From assembly GCF_014196295.1 (NCBI RefSeq), contig NZ_JACIDK010000003.1, positions 496,001 through 560,000 of the forward strand: a stretch of DNA of 64,000 nt, read 5' to 3'. This stretch comes from Phenylobacterium haematophilum. Lineage in GTDB: Bacteria > Pseudomonadota > Alphaproteobacteria > Caulobacterales > Caulobacteraceae. Both the position numbers and the translations under genes were made by a program. The notes under the pieces are model-generated. The model ran no database searches and was not told where the DNA came from. It saw only the letters and a list, made by a program, of their open reading frames with translations. Positions 1 to 9,353 of the stretch are shown here, in pieces; within the stretch, counting starts at the first letter, position 1, and every line of letters starts with the position of its first letter.

Positions 1-1833
1 GTCTTTCAACCAGAACACCTGCTGACCGGCCTTCAGTAGGCGGTTGGTCAGGGTGAAGCTCTGGTTGGTCTCGTGGCTGATCAGCCAGCCGGCCTTGCCC
101 GAGCCCTTCACCGAGCCGGCTTGCACCGGCACGAGGTCCGGAAGGCGTTCGGTCGGCGCCTCGAAGCCGTCCAGGATGCGGTCGAACTTGATCCCCATCT
201 GGTAGGCCAGGGTGTAGCCGGTGATGTCGTAGGGTGCCTTGGGCGGGCCGCCCGGATACTCGAGGTCGTGCGGGTGGTCCTGCGGCTCGAACATGTCGAG
301 CACGTGCGGGCGATAGGCCTGGGCGGCCTTCACCACGTAGGAGCCGGCCGGATAGGTCTTGGTTCCGACCTTGAACGCCTTGGTGGCCCGGTCGACGTCC
401 ACGCCGGTCTTGATCAGTGCGTTCACGAACGCGGTGACGGTCGGCATGTCGGCCTGGTCCGACGGGATGATGAAGCCGCGCGGATCGCGTTCCTCGGGCT
501 TCTGCAGCACGCTGTAGAGCTTCGGATCGACCGCGCCGGCGCGGCCGAAGAACGAGGCCATCATGTCGTCCTCGGCGGCGGGCTTGGCGTTCTTGGCCGC
601 CTCGTTCAGCTCGTCGATCTTGGTCGGGGTCGTGGTCCAGCTGTCCTTTGAGCCGCGCTCGATGCTGTTCGCGCCCATCTTGTAGATGTTGGACAGCAGG
701 CGTTCGCGGTTGCGCGAGGCGTAGTCGATGACCGCGCGGTTCATCGTCCACTGGTACTCGACGGTCTGCGACAGTCGCCAGGTCTGCGGGGCGATCGGCA
801 TCGGCCGGTCGCCGTTCGGCAGCTGCAGGTTCGGCACCAGCTTCACGGTCTCGGGGGTCGGGCCGCCGATGATCTCGGTCAGGAGGCCGATCGAGTTGTG
901 GAAGTAGGCGATCGAGCGCTCCATCCCGTTGTGCCAGGTGGAGTACGAGGCTGCGCTGCGCGCGCCCGAGCCGGGCTTGTCCTCGGCGACCAGGCGGCTG
1001 TGCATGGCCATCCCGACTTCCTGGAGGGAGGTCATGACCAGCGGGTCGTAGTTGTAGTTGAACGGGTCGCGGAACGGCGGAACGAACACCACCATGCCCG
1101 TCGGGCCGGTCTGGTGCTGGTTGAAGATGATCTGCGGGAACCACTCGCGGAACAACTGCTTGTTGACGTTGGTCGTCTCAGCCATCTGCGACATGTAGCT
1201 GTCGCGGTTGTTATCGTGGCCCACGTACTTCTGGTACAGGCGCGGGATCGAGTTGAACTCGCGCTTCTTCGGGTCCTCCTGGCGCATGTACCAGTCCGAC
1301 ACCAGCTCCATGCCGTCCGGATTGTCGTGCGCGAACAGGATGATGACGTCGTCCAGCATCCGGAGCGTCTCCGGATCGTTCATGGTCAGCATCCGGTAGA
1401 GCACCTGGATCTGGCCCTGCGAGGTCACAGTTTCGGTGGCGTGCAGGCCGGCGTCGATCCAGACCACCGCCTTGCCTTCGGCCGCCAGCTTCGCGGCTTC
1501 TTCCTTCGACAGGCCCTCGGCTTTGGCCAGGCGCTTGGAGATGGATTTGTAGTGGTCGAGCTTGGCGAGGTTGGCGGGCGAGGAGACCACCGCCATCCAC
1601 TGGGTGCGGCCCTCTTCGGACTTGCCGAAGTCGACCAGCTTCATGCGGTCGGATTGCGAGGCCAGGGTCTTCAGATAGGCCTCATAGGCCGTGTAGTCGG
1701 CGAGGAAGTAGTCGCTGCCCGGGTTCTGGGCGAAGGCCTCGCTGGGCGGGGTGATGCTCGCCGCATTGGCGGCTCCACCCATGATCATGACCAGCGCCAG
1801 TGCGGCGCCCGCCATTGCGTGTTTTCGCGTCAT
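1..1833 (-). CDS. M14 family zinc carboxypeptidase, exported (C-terminus cut by window edge)
   Basis: The reading frame runs open from the window edge to an ATG at 1833, so it is truncated at its C-terminal end after 611 codons. It begins with a signal peptide (MTRKHAMAGAALALVMIMGG, then AANA-A), so the enzyme should be periplasmic or secreted. The M14 zinc motif HxxE is visible as HATE at about residues 131-134, with a likely third ligand in NQHQTGP near residue 240 and an acidic residue in LLTEIIGG further on. M14 enzymes remove C-terminal amino acids from peptides. It lies downstream of an M20 amidohydrolase on the same strand, separated by 178 bp that include a terminator, and belongs to the peptidase/ECF sigma/TonB receptor neighbourhood. 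Family call is firm; the substrate is unknown. Confidence 0.88.
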   Translation of the reverse strand, partial: MTRKHAMAGAALALVMIMGGAANAASITPPSEAFAQNPGSDYFLADYTAYEAYLKTLASQSDRMKLVDFGKSEEGRTQWMAVVSSPANLAKLDHYKSISKRLAKAEGLSKEEAAKLAAEGKAVVWIDAGLHATETVTSQGQIQVLYRMLTMNDPETLRMLDDVIILFAHDNPDGMELVSDWYMRQEDPKKREFNSIPRLYQKYVGHDNNRDSYMSQMAETTNVNKQLFREWFPQIIFNQHQTGPTGMVVFVPPFRDPFNYNYDPLVMTSLQEVGMAMHSRLVAEDKPGSGARSAASYSTWHNGMERSIAYFHNSIGLLTEIIGGPTPETVKLVPNLQLPNGDRPMPIAPQTWRLSQTVEYQWTMNRAVIDYASRNRERLLSNIYKMGANSIERGSKDSWTTTPTKIDELNEAAKNAKPAAEDDMMASFFGRAGAVDPKLYSVLQKPEERDPRGFIIPSDQADMPTVTAFVNALIKTGVDVDRATKAFKVGTKTYPAGSYVVKAAQAYRPHVLDMFEPQDHPHDLEYPGGPPKAPYDITGYTLAYQMGIKFDRILDGFEAPTERLPDLVPVQAGSVKGSGKAGWLISHETNQSFTLTNRLLKAGQQVFWLKD

Positions 1834-1970
1834 TCCATCCCCCGTCTCGATTGCCAGAACTGGCGGCCCCACAAATGGACCTGCCTCAGTAGACGAGACG
1901 CAAGCTGGCTTCGATTCCGCACCTGCAGTTGCGGATCAAAATTCAACGCGGCGGGGGATACCGGGGCGTT

Positions 1971-2001
1971 GAAAAGACGGGGGCCGGCGCGGCCGGCCCC
2001 C
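1971..2001 (-). terminator. Rho-independent terminator of the M20 gene
   Basis: On the minus strand a 10-bp perfect GC stem (arms 1992-2001 and 1979-1988, loop of 3) is followed by GTCTTTTC. It starts about 10 bases after the stop codon of the M20 gene, which suits an intrinsic terminator. Confidence 0.75.
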
Positions 2002-2011
2002 GCATGCGGCT

Positions 2012-3502
2012 TTACTCGGCGCCGCCGGCCTTGCGGTAGTCGAGCGGCGGCTTGCGATCGCCGACCATCGACTTGTAGTTGAAGTCGGCGCCCTGGCGCT
2101 GCTTCAGCTCGGCCTTGGCCTGGGCGATCAGCTCCGGGTTCGACAGCAGTTCGGCGCCGGTCAGCGACAGGGTCTTGGCCGCGACGGCCGCGCCCTTGAG
2201 ACCGATGCTCATGCCGGCCGCGGCCACGTTCTGCCAACTGTGGCCGGCTGAGCCGGGCACGAAGGTGGCGGTCGAAAGACCCACGGTCGGGGTGACCCAC
2301 GAAACGTCGGCCACGTCGGTCGAGCCGCCGCCGGCGTCGCCCGAGGTGTCGGCGTCCTTGTAGGGCTGGATCTTGCCGACTGACGACAGGTCGCCGCCGC
2401 CGTTCGGCAGGGACTTGGCCAACTGCTGGGCGAACTTGGTCTCTTCAGCGGTCCAGGTGATCCCGCCGACGTCGTTCAGCGACTGGTACATCACCTTGCC
2501 CAGCACGTCGTTGGGCAGCAGGTTGTAAACGCCGCCGGTCTGTTCGAACTCAACCTTGGTGCCGGTGATCATGGCCGCGCCCTCAGCGGCCTTCTTCACC
2601 CGGTCCATCACGTCGACGACGATCTTCGGGTCAGCGTTGCGGACGTAATAGTAGACCTCGGCGAAGTCCGGCACGACGTTCGGGGCCTTGCCGCCGTTGG
2701 TGACCACGTAGTGGATCCGCGTGCGGTCCGGGATGTGCTCGCGCAGATAGTTGTTGGCGACGTTCATGATCTCGACGCCGTCCAGGGCCGAGCGGCCAGC
2801 CCACGGGGCGCCCGAGGCGTGGCTGGACTGGCCGTAGAAGCGGAACTTGCCGCTGATGTTGGCCATCGAGGTGCCCTGGTTGGCCGAGTTGGTGTTGCCC
2901 GGGTGCCAGTGCAGGGTGATGTCGACGTCGTTGAACAGGCCGTCGCGGACCATGTAGACCTTGCCGGAGCCGCCTTCTTCGGCCGGCGTGCCGTAGACGC
3001 GCACTTCGCCCTGGACCTTGTTGGCGACCATCCATTGCTTCAGCGCCACGGCGCTGGCCACGGAGGCCGCGCCGAACAGGCTGTGGCCGCAGCCATGGCC
3101 GTTGTCTTGGCCGGCGATCGGTTGCTTGGTCGGGACCGCGGCCTGCGACAGGCCCGGAAGGGCGTCGAACTCGGCCAGGATCGCGATCACCGGACCCGTG
3201 CCGTTCTTGAAGCTGGCGACGAAGCCGGTCGGCTCGCCGGCGACGCCGGCTTGGACCTTGAAGCCGGCGGCCTTCAGCTGATCCTGGAGAAGGGCGCTGC
3301 TCTTGGTCTCCTGATAGCCGAGCTCGGCGAAGCTCCAGATCTTCAGGGCCGCGTCGTTCATCTTCGGCGTGTAGGCGTCGACAGCCGCGGTGAGCTGGCT
3401 CTTGTCGGCGGCCGTGAGCGGGGCGGCGGTGGCGGCCGAGGCGGCAAGCCAGGCCGTGGCGCAGAGCGCGCTGGTCGCCAGCGCCTTCGAAATCAGTTTC
3501 AT
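2012..3502 (-). CDS. M20 family metallo-amidohydrolase (AbgB-like), exported
   Basis: 496 residues. Start chosen at the ATG at 3502, preceded by GGAGGACCC and followed by a clear signal peptide (MKLISKALATSALCATAWLA ending ATAA-A); an upstream in-frame ATG at 3550 would bury it. Family M20 features are visible: LAEFDALPG, GHGCGHSLFG, the catalytic acidic pair in TPAEEGGSGK and HWHPGN. The sequence most resembles the aminobenzoyl-glutamate hydrolase subunit B / peptidase M20D group, which cleave amide bonds of N-acyl amino acids. It follows the FecR gene by 70 bp on the same strand, so it may be cotranscribed with the sigma/anti-sigma pair. The substrate is not deducible; p-aminobenzoyl-glutamate is only the namesake of the family. 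Confidence 0.88.
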   Translation of the reverse strand: MKLISKALATSALCATAWLAASAATAAPLTAADKSQLTAAVDAYTPKMNDAALKIWSFAELGYQETKSSALLQDQLKAAGFKVQAGVAGEPTGFVASFKNGTGPVIAILAEFDALPGLSQAAVPTKQPIAGQDNGHGCGHSLFGAASVASAVALKQWMVANKVQGEVRVYGTPAEEGGSGKVYMVRDGLFNDVDITLHWHPGNTNSANQGTSMANISGKFRFYGQSSHASGAPWAGRSALDGVEIMNVANNYLREHIPDRTRIHYVVTNGGKAPNVVPDFAEVYYYVRNADPKIVVDVMDRVKKAAEGAAMITGTKVEFEQTGGVYNLLPNDVLGKVMYQSLNDVGGITWTAEETKFAQQLAKSLPNGGGDLSSVGKIQPYKDADTSGDAGGGSTDVADVSWVTPTVGLSTATFVPGSAGHSWQNVAAAGMSIGLKGAAVAAKTLSLTGAELLSNPELIAQAKAELKQRQGADFNYKSMVGDRKPPLDYRKAGGAE

Positions 3503-3548
3503 GGGTCCTCCAGGACGGCGGCGCATAAGGGCGCTGCCGCTCCCCTTC

Positions 3549-3566
3549 AAGACGCAATCGCGTCTT
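3549..3566 (-). other. Small hairpin between fecR-like gene and M20 gene
   Basis: AAGACGC-AATC-GCGTCTT is a perfect 7-bp inverted repeat just after the FecR-like stop codon. There is no T-tract on the minus strand, so it is a weak terminator or a processing/attenuation hairpin at best. Confidence 0.35.
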
Positions 3567-3572
3567 AAATCC

Positions 3573-4601
3573 TCACTGTCCCGCGGGCGGGTAGAGGTCG
3601 ATGACGTTCGAGGAGCTGTCGCCCGTCTTGACCATGCCGTAGGCCTCGAGCGTGGCGACGAAACCGGCCATGTCGCCGGTCTTGAAGCGTCCGCTGAGCG
3701 GGGTCGCAGCGAGATTCGCGTCGGCGATCCGCACCTTGCGGGGCGAGTAGCGGTTCATTTCCTCGACGATGGACGCCAGCGGACGGTTCTCGAACACGAG
3801 GCTGCCGTCGCGCCAGCTCGTCAGCTCGGCGAGGTTGCGCTTTTCGACCGTCCAGGGCGCGGCGCCGGTCTGGACCAGATGGTGGCCGGGCGTCATTTCC
3901 ACGCTGGTGTGGGCGGCCGCGACGCGGACCTTGCCCTCGACCAGGCTCACCGACCAGCGGCCGGGATCGACGCGGACGTCGAACGCCGTGCCGAGCGCTG
4001 TGACCGTCCGTCCGGCGGCGGTCACGACGAAGGGCTTCTGAGGGTTCTTGGCGACTTCGAAATAGGCTTCGCCGCGCACGAGAGTCAGGCCGCGACGCTC
4101 GTTCCAATCGGTCAACCGCACCTCGGTGTCGGTGCTGAGAGTGACCTTCGAGCCGTCCTGCAGGGTCACGATCTGCTGGCCGCCGACCGGGGTGCGATAG
4201 ACCGCCAGCGCGTGCGGCGCGGCGGCGACCACCGCCGCCGGCGCGGCGTCGATGTTCTGGGCGTGTCGCCAGGCTCCGTAGCCCAGCATGGAGCCGGCGG
4301 TGACGATGGTGGCGGCGATGCCCGCCGCCCAACGCATGTGCGGACGCCGCCGTTTGGCGGCGAGGTCGGCCTTCAGCGCCTCGCGCGCGGCCAAGATCTG
4401 CGGATCGTCCTTGAGGTCGCCGAAGCGATCCCACGCGCCGCTGACCAGCGCCCAGTCGTCGCGGTGGGCGGGATCAGCCGCCAGCCAGGTCTCGAATTCG
4501 TTCTGAACACCCCTGTCGTCGGGGTGGCGCTGCAACCGCACAAACCACGACGCGGCGTCCGGATTACCGGAAAGACCGATTTGTCGTTGGTTGTCGTTCA
4601 T
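3573..4601 (-). CDS. FecR family anti-sigma/sigma-regulator
   Basis: 342 residues. It has an N-terminal cytoplasmic DUF4880-like segment (AASWFVRLQRHPDDRGVQNE, then FETWLAADPAHR), one transmembrane helix at about residues 92-110 (AAGIAATIVTAGSMLGYGAW) and a periplasmic FecR domain (DGSKVTLSTDTEVRL; GEAYFEVAKNPQKPFVV; GTAFDVR; VSLVEGKVRV). FecR proteins carry a signal from a substrate-loaded TonB receptor to an ECF sigma factor. The start overlaps the end of the upstream sigma factor gene by 38 bp, the usual tight coupling. An AGGA box sits 6 bases before the ATG. The partner receptor is presumably the STN-domain receptor that starts at 5376. Confidence 0.93.
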   Translation of the reverse strand: MNDNQRQIGLSGNPDAASWFVRLQRHPDDRGVQNEFETWLAADPAHRDDWALVSGAWDRFGDLKDDPQILAAREALKADLAAKRRRPHMRWAAGIAATIVTAGSMLGYGAWRHAQNIDAAPAAVVAAAPHALAVYRTPVGGQQIVTLQDGSKVTLSTDTEVRLTDWNERRGLTLVRGEAYFEVAKNPQKPFVVTAAGRTVTALGTAFDVRVDPGRWSVSLVEGKVRVAAAHTSVEMTPGHHLVQTGAAPWTVEKRNLAELTSWRDGSLVFENRPLASIVEEMNRYSPRKVRIADANLAATPLSGRFKTGDMAGFVATLEAYGMVKTGDSSSNVIDLYPPAGQ

Positions 4602-5127
4602 CGATTTCCTGCAGCCGGATCGAAACGACCCGGAGAGCCTTGGTGACGTGTTTCTCGACAGCGCTCACCGAGATGCCGAGTTGCGCCGCAGTAGCCTTGT
4701 AGCTCAAGCCCTCGAAACGGACGAGCATGAAAGCCGCACGTGTGCGGGGCGAAAGTTGATTTAGGGCTTCCAACGCCACGGAAGCTTCCTGCTTGGCCTG
4801 CAAAATCCGGTCGGGAGACAGTTCGTCGAGCGGGTGGTGGGCTTCTTCCAGCTCACAGTGCGCGCCGCGGCGCCTCACCGTGTCGCGGCGGCGGCGGTCT
4901 AGCAGGACGTTGGTTGCGGTCTGAAAGATGAAGCTTGAGAGGTTCGTGACCTCGCCGCCCTGGCGGCGGTTGTGCAGCCGCAGGAGCACTTCCTGAATCA
5001 GGTCGTCGATTTCGTGTCCGTCGGCTCGTCGCCGAAAGAAAGCGCGTAAGGCTTGCTGGTATGGGATCGACGCGTGCGCCAATCCCTCCGGCTCGCCCCT
5101 GGCACCGGTCGTTTCCGCCCACGCCAT
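4564..5127 (-). CDS. FecI-type ECF RNA polymerase sigma factor
   Basis: 187 residues. Region 2 is visible at about residues 40-80 (EIDDLIQEVLLRLHNRRQ; SSFIFQTATNVLLDRRRR) and region 4 at about residues 118-170 (LNQLSPRTRAAFMLVRFEGL, then SYKATAAQLGISVSAVEKHV), the helix-turn-helix that reads the -35 element. Its 3' end overlaps the FecR gene. It is divergent from a TonB receptor that carries a signalling STN domain, the classic FecI/FecR/FecA arrangement with the receptor gene inverted. It probably drives the receptor and perhaps the downstream peptidases; that is inference. Confidence 0.93.
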   Translation of the reverse strand: MAWAETTGARGEPEGLAHASIPYQQALRAFFRRRADGHEIDDLIQEVLLRLHNRRQGGEVTNLSSFIFQTATNVLLDRRRRDTVRRRGAHCELEEAHHPLDELSPDRILQAKQEASVALEALNQLSPRTRAAFMLVRFEGLSYKATAAQLGISVSAVEKHVTKALRVVSIRLQEIDERQPTTNRSFR

Positions 5128-5375
5128 GGAAATTTCCTGAACACCCCGAAATGTCTTATTGGCGTCATGGTTGTTGATGGGGGCGCCTAGGTCAATGACG
5201 TTTGGGAAGCCTCCACGTTCGTTCCGGGAGCTGCTGTGTTTTCGTGCAACGGTGGAGCAGTCGTCGGCGCCATGGGGGCCGAGAGCGGCAAAGAGCGCAG
5301 TGGCCGCCGCGAGGGGCTGGCTTTAGAACCGCGGGTGTCGGAAGGCCGTGGCGTTGGCGCGGAGCCTTGTAGCCG
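5128..5375. promoter_or_regulatory. Divergent promoter region, ECF sigma factor / TonB receptor
   Basis: 248 bp without a credible gene separating the divergent sigma factor and TonB receptor genes. Both promoters must lie here. I could not identify a convincing -35/-10 pair or an operator by eye. Confidence 0.5.
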
Positions 5376-7868
5376 TTGAGTATTCTCCGTCTCGGGATCG
5401 TCGTTGCGTGCGCGTCGTCGGCCGTGCTGTCCGCGACCGCGGCCGAGGCGGCGGGCCGCCGGGCGCAATTTGCGATTCCGGCTGGGGCGTCTCTCGACCG
5501 GGCGCTGACCATGTTCTCGGCGCAAAGCGACCGCGACATTCTCTTCACGCCGGCCATGGTCGCCGGCCGTCGAAGCAAGGCGGTTTTTGGGCGGATGGAG
5601 TCCGACGCCGCGCTCAATGCGCTGCTCCGCGGCTCCGGGCTCACGTGGCGTGAGTTCCAGGGGCGCTATCTGGTCGAACAGGCCCTGCAGCCGACAGTCG
5701 AGGAACCCGAGGCCGAGATCGAAGGCCTGGTGGTCACCGCCCTGCGCCGCCCGACCCTGGACCGCCTGACGCCGATGTCGGTACGCGCCTTCTCCGGCGA
5801 GGATCTCACTCGAGCCGGGGCGGCGACGTTCACTCAGGCCGCGACGCTGATGCCGGGCCTGACCCAGACCAGCACCGGCACCGGGCGAAATCGGTTCAGT
5901 CTGCGCGGCGTCTACGGCTCGGGCGAGGCGACCACCGCGCTCTATTACGACGACGTGCCGGTGACCGGTCCCAGCGGCACGACCGCCGATCCCGGCGGTT
6001 CCTCGCCCGAGTTCCTGCTGGTCGACGTCGAGCGGATGGAATTGCTGCGCGGGCCGCAGGGAACGCTCTACGGATCCAGCGCCATGGGCGGCGCGCTCAA
6101 GGTGGTCTTCAAGCGGCCGGACCTGAGCGAGCCCAGCGCATCGCTGTCAGGCGAGGTTTCGACCAATGCGGGCTACTGGGGCGAGGCCGAGACGCTGGTC
6201 GTCAACCAGCCGCTCTTGAAAGACAGGGTCGGCGTGAGGCTGGCGGCCTATCACCGCCGCGATCCGGCCTATCTCGAAAACCGGCGGCTGAGGCTGAAGG
6301 GAATCAACGACAGCGCCGCCTGGGGCGCGCGTCTGGGGGTCGGATTCCAGTTCGACAACGACCTGCAGGTCAACCTGACCGCCGCGCACCAGGACACCCG
6401 CGAAGGCGACACCAGCGGCGGCTGGGCGGGCGCACCGCCCAACGTCTCCTACGGCTTCGTGCGCACCCCATTCGACAGCCAGATGACGATGTACGAAGGC
6501 GCGCTGTCCTGGCGCTTCTCCGGTTTGAGGCTCGCCGCCAACGCCGCGTCCTATACATGGACGAGCACGCGTCAAATCGACTACACCGGAACTCTGCAGA
6601 GCGAACGGCTCAGCATCGACGGCTGCAAGCGCTATCTCCAGATCCCGATTTCGGGGACCTGCACGCCCTCGCAGCTCTCCGCCTACTCGGCCTATGTCGA
6701 CAGCCGCGCGCCCGGACTGCTCTATCAGCCCATCGACCTCAACGCCGACGTCGAGGAAGTCCGGCTGCAGTCGGATACGCCGGGCTTCCTGGCCTGGACC
6801 GCCGGCGTGTTCCGCGAGGTGCGCAGCGACATCATCGACAGCCAGGTCATCGTCGGCGATCCGGTCACGGGCCTGCCGCGCCATGGCGATTTCACCGGCC
6901 GGCGCATCGTCGACAGCCGCCTGACGCAGCGCGCGGTCTACGGGGAGGTGACGCTGGGCGCCGACCGCGACACATCCTTCGTGATGGGGGCCCGCCGTTT
7001 CGCCTACGACAAGCGGACCGAAGGCAGGGCCCTTGTCGTCAACGTCATCTCCAACACCTCGGAGGCCAACTTCCGCAACGGTGTGGAGGAGAGTGGCTGG
7101 AGCCTCAAGTTCCTGGCCAGCCATCGGTTCGGGCCGTCGACGATGGGGTATGCTCAAGCGTCCCAGGGCTTCCGGCCGGGCGGGGTGAACACCGTGCCCG
7201 GCCTGCCGTTGAACCTCGCAGTCTACGGTGCGGACTCGCTTTGGAACTACGAACTCGGCCTCAAGGGCGCTTGGTTGAACAACCGCCTGGCCGTCAACGC
7301 CGCGCTCTACCACATCGACTGGCGCGACATGCAGTACAACGCCAACAGCATGAACGGGGCGTTCTCCTTCATCACCAACCTGGGGCAGGCGCGGGTCAAT
7401 GGGCTGGAGGCCGACATCAGCTTTGTCTTCAACCCGACGCTGCGGGGCGGGGCGAACCTGGCTCTGACCGACGCGATCCTGACCAGCGACCAGGCCAGCG
7501 CCGACGGGGTGGGCCTGGGCTCGGCCGGCGACCGCATTCCGGCGGTGCCGCGCGTGGCAGCGGACGGCTGGCTGGAGTATCGCCGCGAGCTCGGCGGCGG
7601 CCTGGAGTTCATGCTGCGAGGCGACGCGGCCTATGTCGGGCGCTCGAACAGCACCTTCAACCCTGGCGGCGTCGCGGATGTGGCGCTGGGCGACTACTGG
7701 CTGATCAACACCCGAGCCTTCGTACGGGCCGCGCGCTGGACGATCAGCGCGTTCATCGAGAACCTGACTGACGCTGATGATCCGAGTTTCGCCACGACCG
7801 GCCGACAGCCGCTGTCGATCGCGCCACGGCCGCGTCGGTTCGGCCTGACAGCCACCTACGACTTCTGA
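5376..7868 (+). CDS. TonB-dependent receptor with STN signalling domain (FecA type)
   Basis: 830 residues. The start must be the TTG at 5376, because an in-frame TAG lies directly upstream (5370-5372); GGAG at 5361 is a possible ribosome binding site. Order of parts: signal peptide (to about residue 26), STN domain at about 29-100 (RAQFAIPAGASLDRALTMFS to WREFQGRYLVEQ), TonB-box-like acidic linker, plug domain (FTQAATLMPGLTQTSTGTGR; RGPQGTLYGSSAMGGALKV), then the 22-strand barrel ending in the aromatic residue F (LTATYDF). The STN domain marks receptors that signal to FecR. The transported ligand cannot be read from sequence. The neighbouring M20 and M14 peptidases hint at a peptide or acyl-amino acid rather than iron, but this is inference. 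Confidence 0.93.
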   Translation: MSILRLGIVVACASSAVLSATAAEAAGRRAQFAIPAGASLDRALTMFSAQSDRDILFTPAMVAGRRSKAVFGRMESDAALNALLRGSGLTWREFQGRYLVEQALQPTVEEPEAEIEGLVVTALRRPTLDRLTPMSVRAFSGEDLTRAGAATFTQAATLMPGLTQTSTGTGRNRFSLRGVYGSGEATTALYYDDVPVTGPSGTTADPGGSSPEFLLVDVERMELLRGPQGTLYGSSAMGGALKVVFKRPDLSEPSASLSGEVSTNAGYWGEAETLVVNQPLLKDRVGVRLAAYHRRDPAYLENRRLRLKGINDSAAWGARLGVGFQFDNDLQVNLTAAHQDTREGDTSGGWAGAPPNVSYGFVRTPFDSQMTMYEGALSWRFSGLRLAANAASYTWTSTRQIDYTGTLQSERLSIDGCKRYLQIPISGTCTPSQLSAYSAYVDSRAPGLLYQPIDLNADVEEVRLQSDTPGFLAWTAGVFREVRSDIIDSQVIVGDPVTGLPRHGDFTGRRIVDSRLTQRAVYGEVTLGADRDTSFVMGARRFAYDKRTEGRALVVNVISNTSEANFRNGVEESGWSLKFLASHRFGPSTMGYAQASQGFRPGGVNTVPGLPLNLAVYGADSLWNYELGLKGAWLNNRLAVNAALYHIDWRDMQYNANSMNGAFSFITNLGQARVNGLEADISFVFNPTLRGGANLALTDAILTSDQASADGVGLGSAGDRIPAVPRVAADGWLEYRRELGGGLEFMLRGDAAYVGRSNSTFNPGGVADVALGDYWLINTRAFVRAARWTISAFIENLTDADDPSFATTGRQPLSIAPRPRRFGLTATYDF

Positions 7869-7923
7869 GAGATCGCCGGGTCTGCGCCAGTTTCGGACGT
7901 AGGACGAGCGCTGGCGCTGAAAG

Positions 7924-7938
7924 AACATCTTGTGAACC
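7924..7938 (+). promoter_or_regulatory. LexA (SOS) box of recA
   Basis: GAAC-ATCTTGT-GAAC matches exactly the alphaproteobacterial LexA operator GAAC-N7-GAAC (equivalently GTTC-N7-GTTC). It lies 96 bp before the recA start, where a LexA operator is expected. Confidence 0.9.
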
Positions 7939-7940
7939 AG

Positions 7941-7966
7941 GAACAAAGCGCGTACGCCTTGTTCCG
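7941..7966. promoter_or_regulatory. Second palindrome beside the recA LexA box
   Basis: GGAACAA (7941-7947) and TTGTTCC (7960-7966) form a perfect 7-bp inverted repeat around a 12-base centre that itself contains GCGTACGC. It starts 2 bases after the LexA box. It could be an operator or a hairpin in the recA leader. Confidence 0.5.
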
Positions 7967-8033
7967 ACGGACGCGGACGCCGCTTGCGGGCACGGACTGT
8001 CGGGTTGGAATCATGAAACAAGGGGCGCCTTGA

Positions 8034-9104
<1,071 letters not shown>

Positions 9105-9216
9105 GATCCGCATCCCGGGGCGGCCGCCACGGCCGCTCGGACCGGACGCCTCCAACCCGACGTTCGGACCCGCCCGAGCCGGCTGAGCCCCCGCGCGGCC
9201 GCTCCCGAAGATGCGC

Positions 9217-9258
9217 AAGGACGCTTGGACGCACGCCGTTCAAGCGTCCTTTTCCTTT
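9217..9258 (+). terminator. Rho-independent terminator of recA
   Basis: AAGGACGCTTG (9217-9227) pairs perfectly with CAAGCGTCCTT (9241-9251) across a 13-base loop and is followed by the T-rich TTCCTTTG. Confidence 0.85.
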
Positions 9259-9353
9259 GCGGGTGTCGACAAAATCCGTAAACGGTCGCGCGCGGGGCGG
9301 CGCAACGGTGCGCAAGTCCCTATCTAATTTTCGCTTTCAACGTCCGACGAGCC

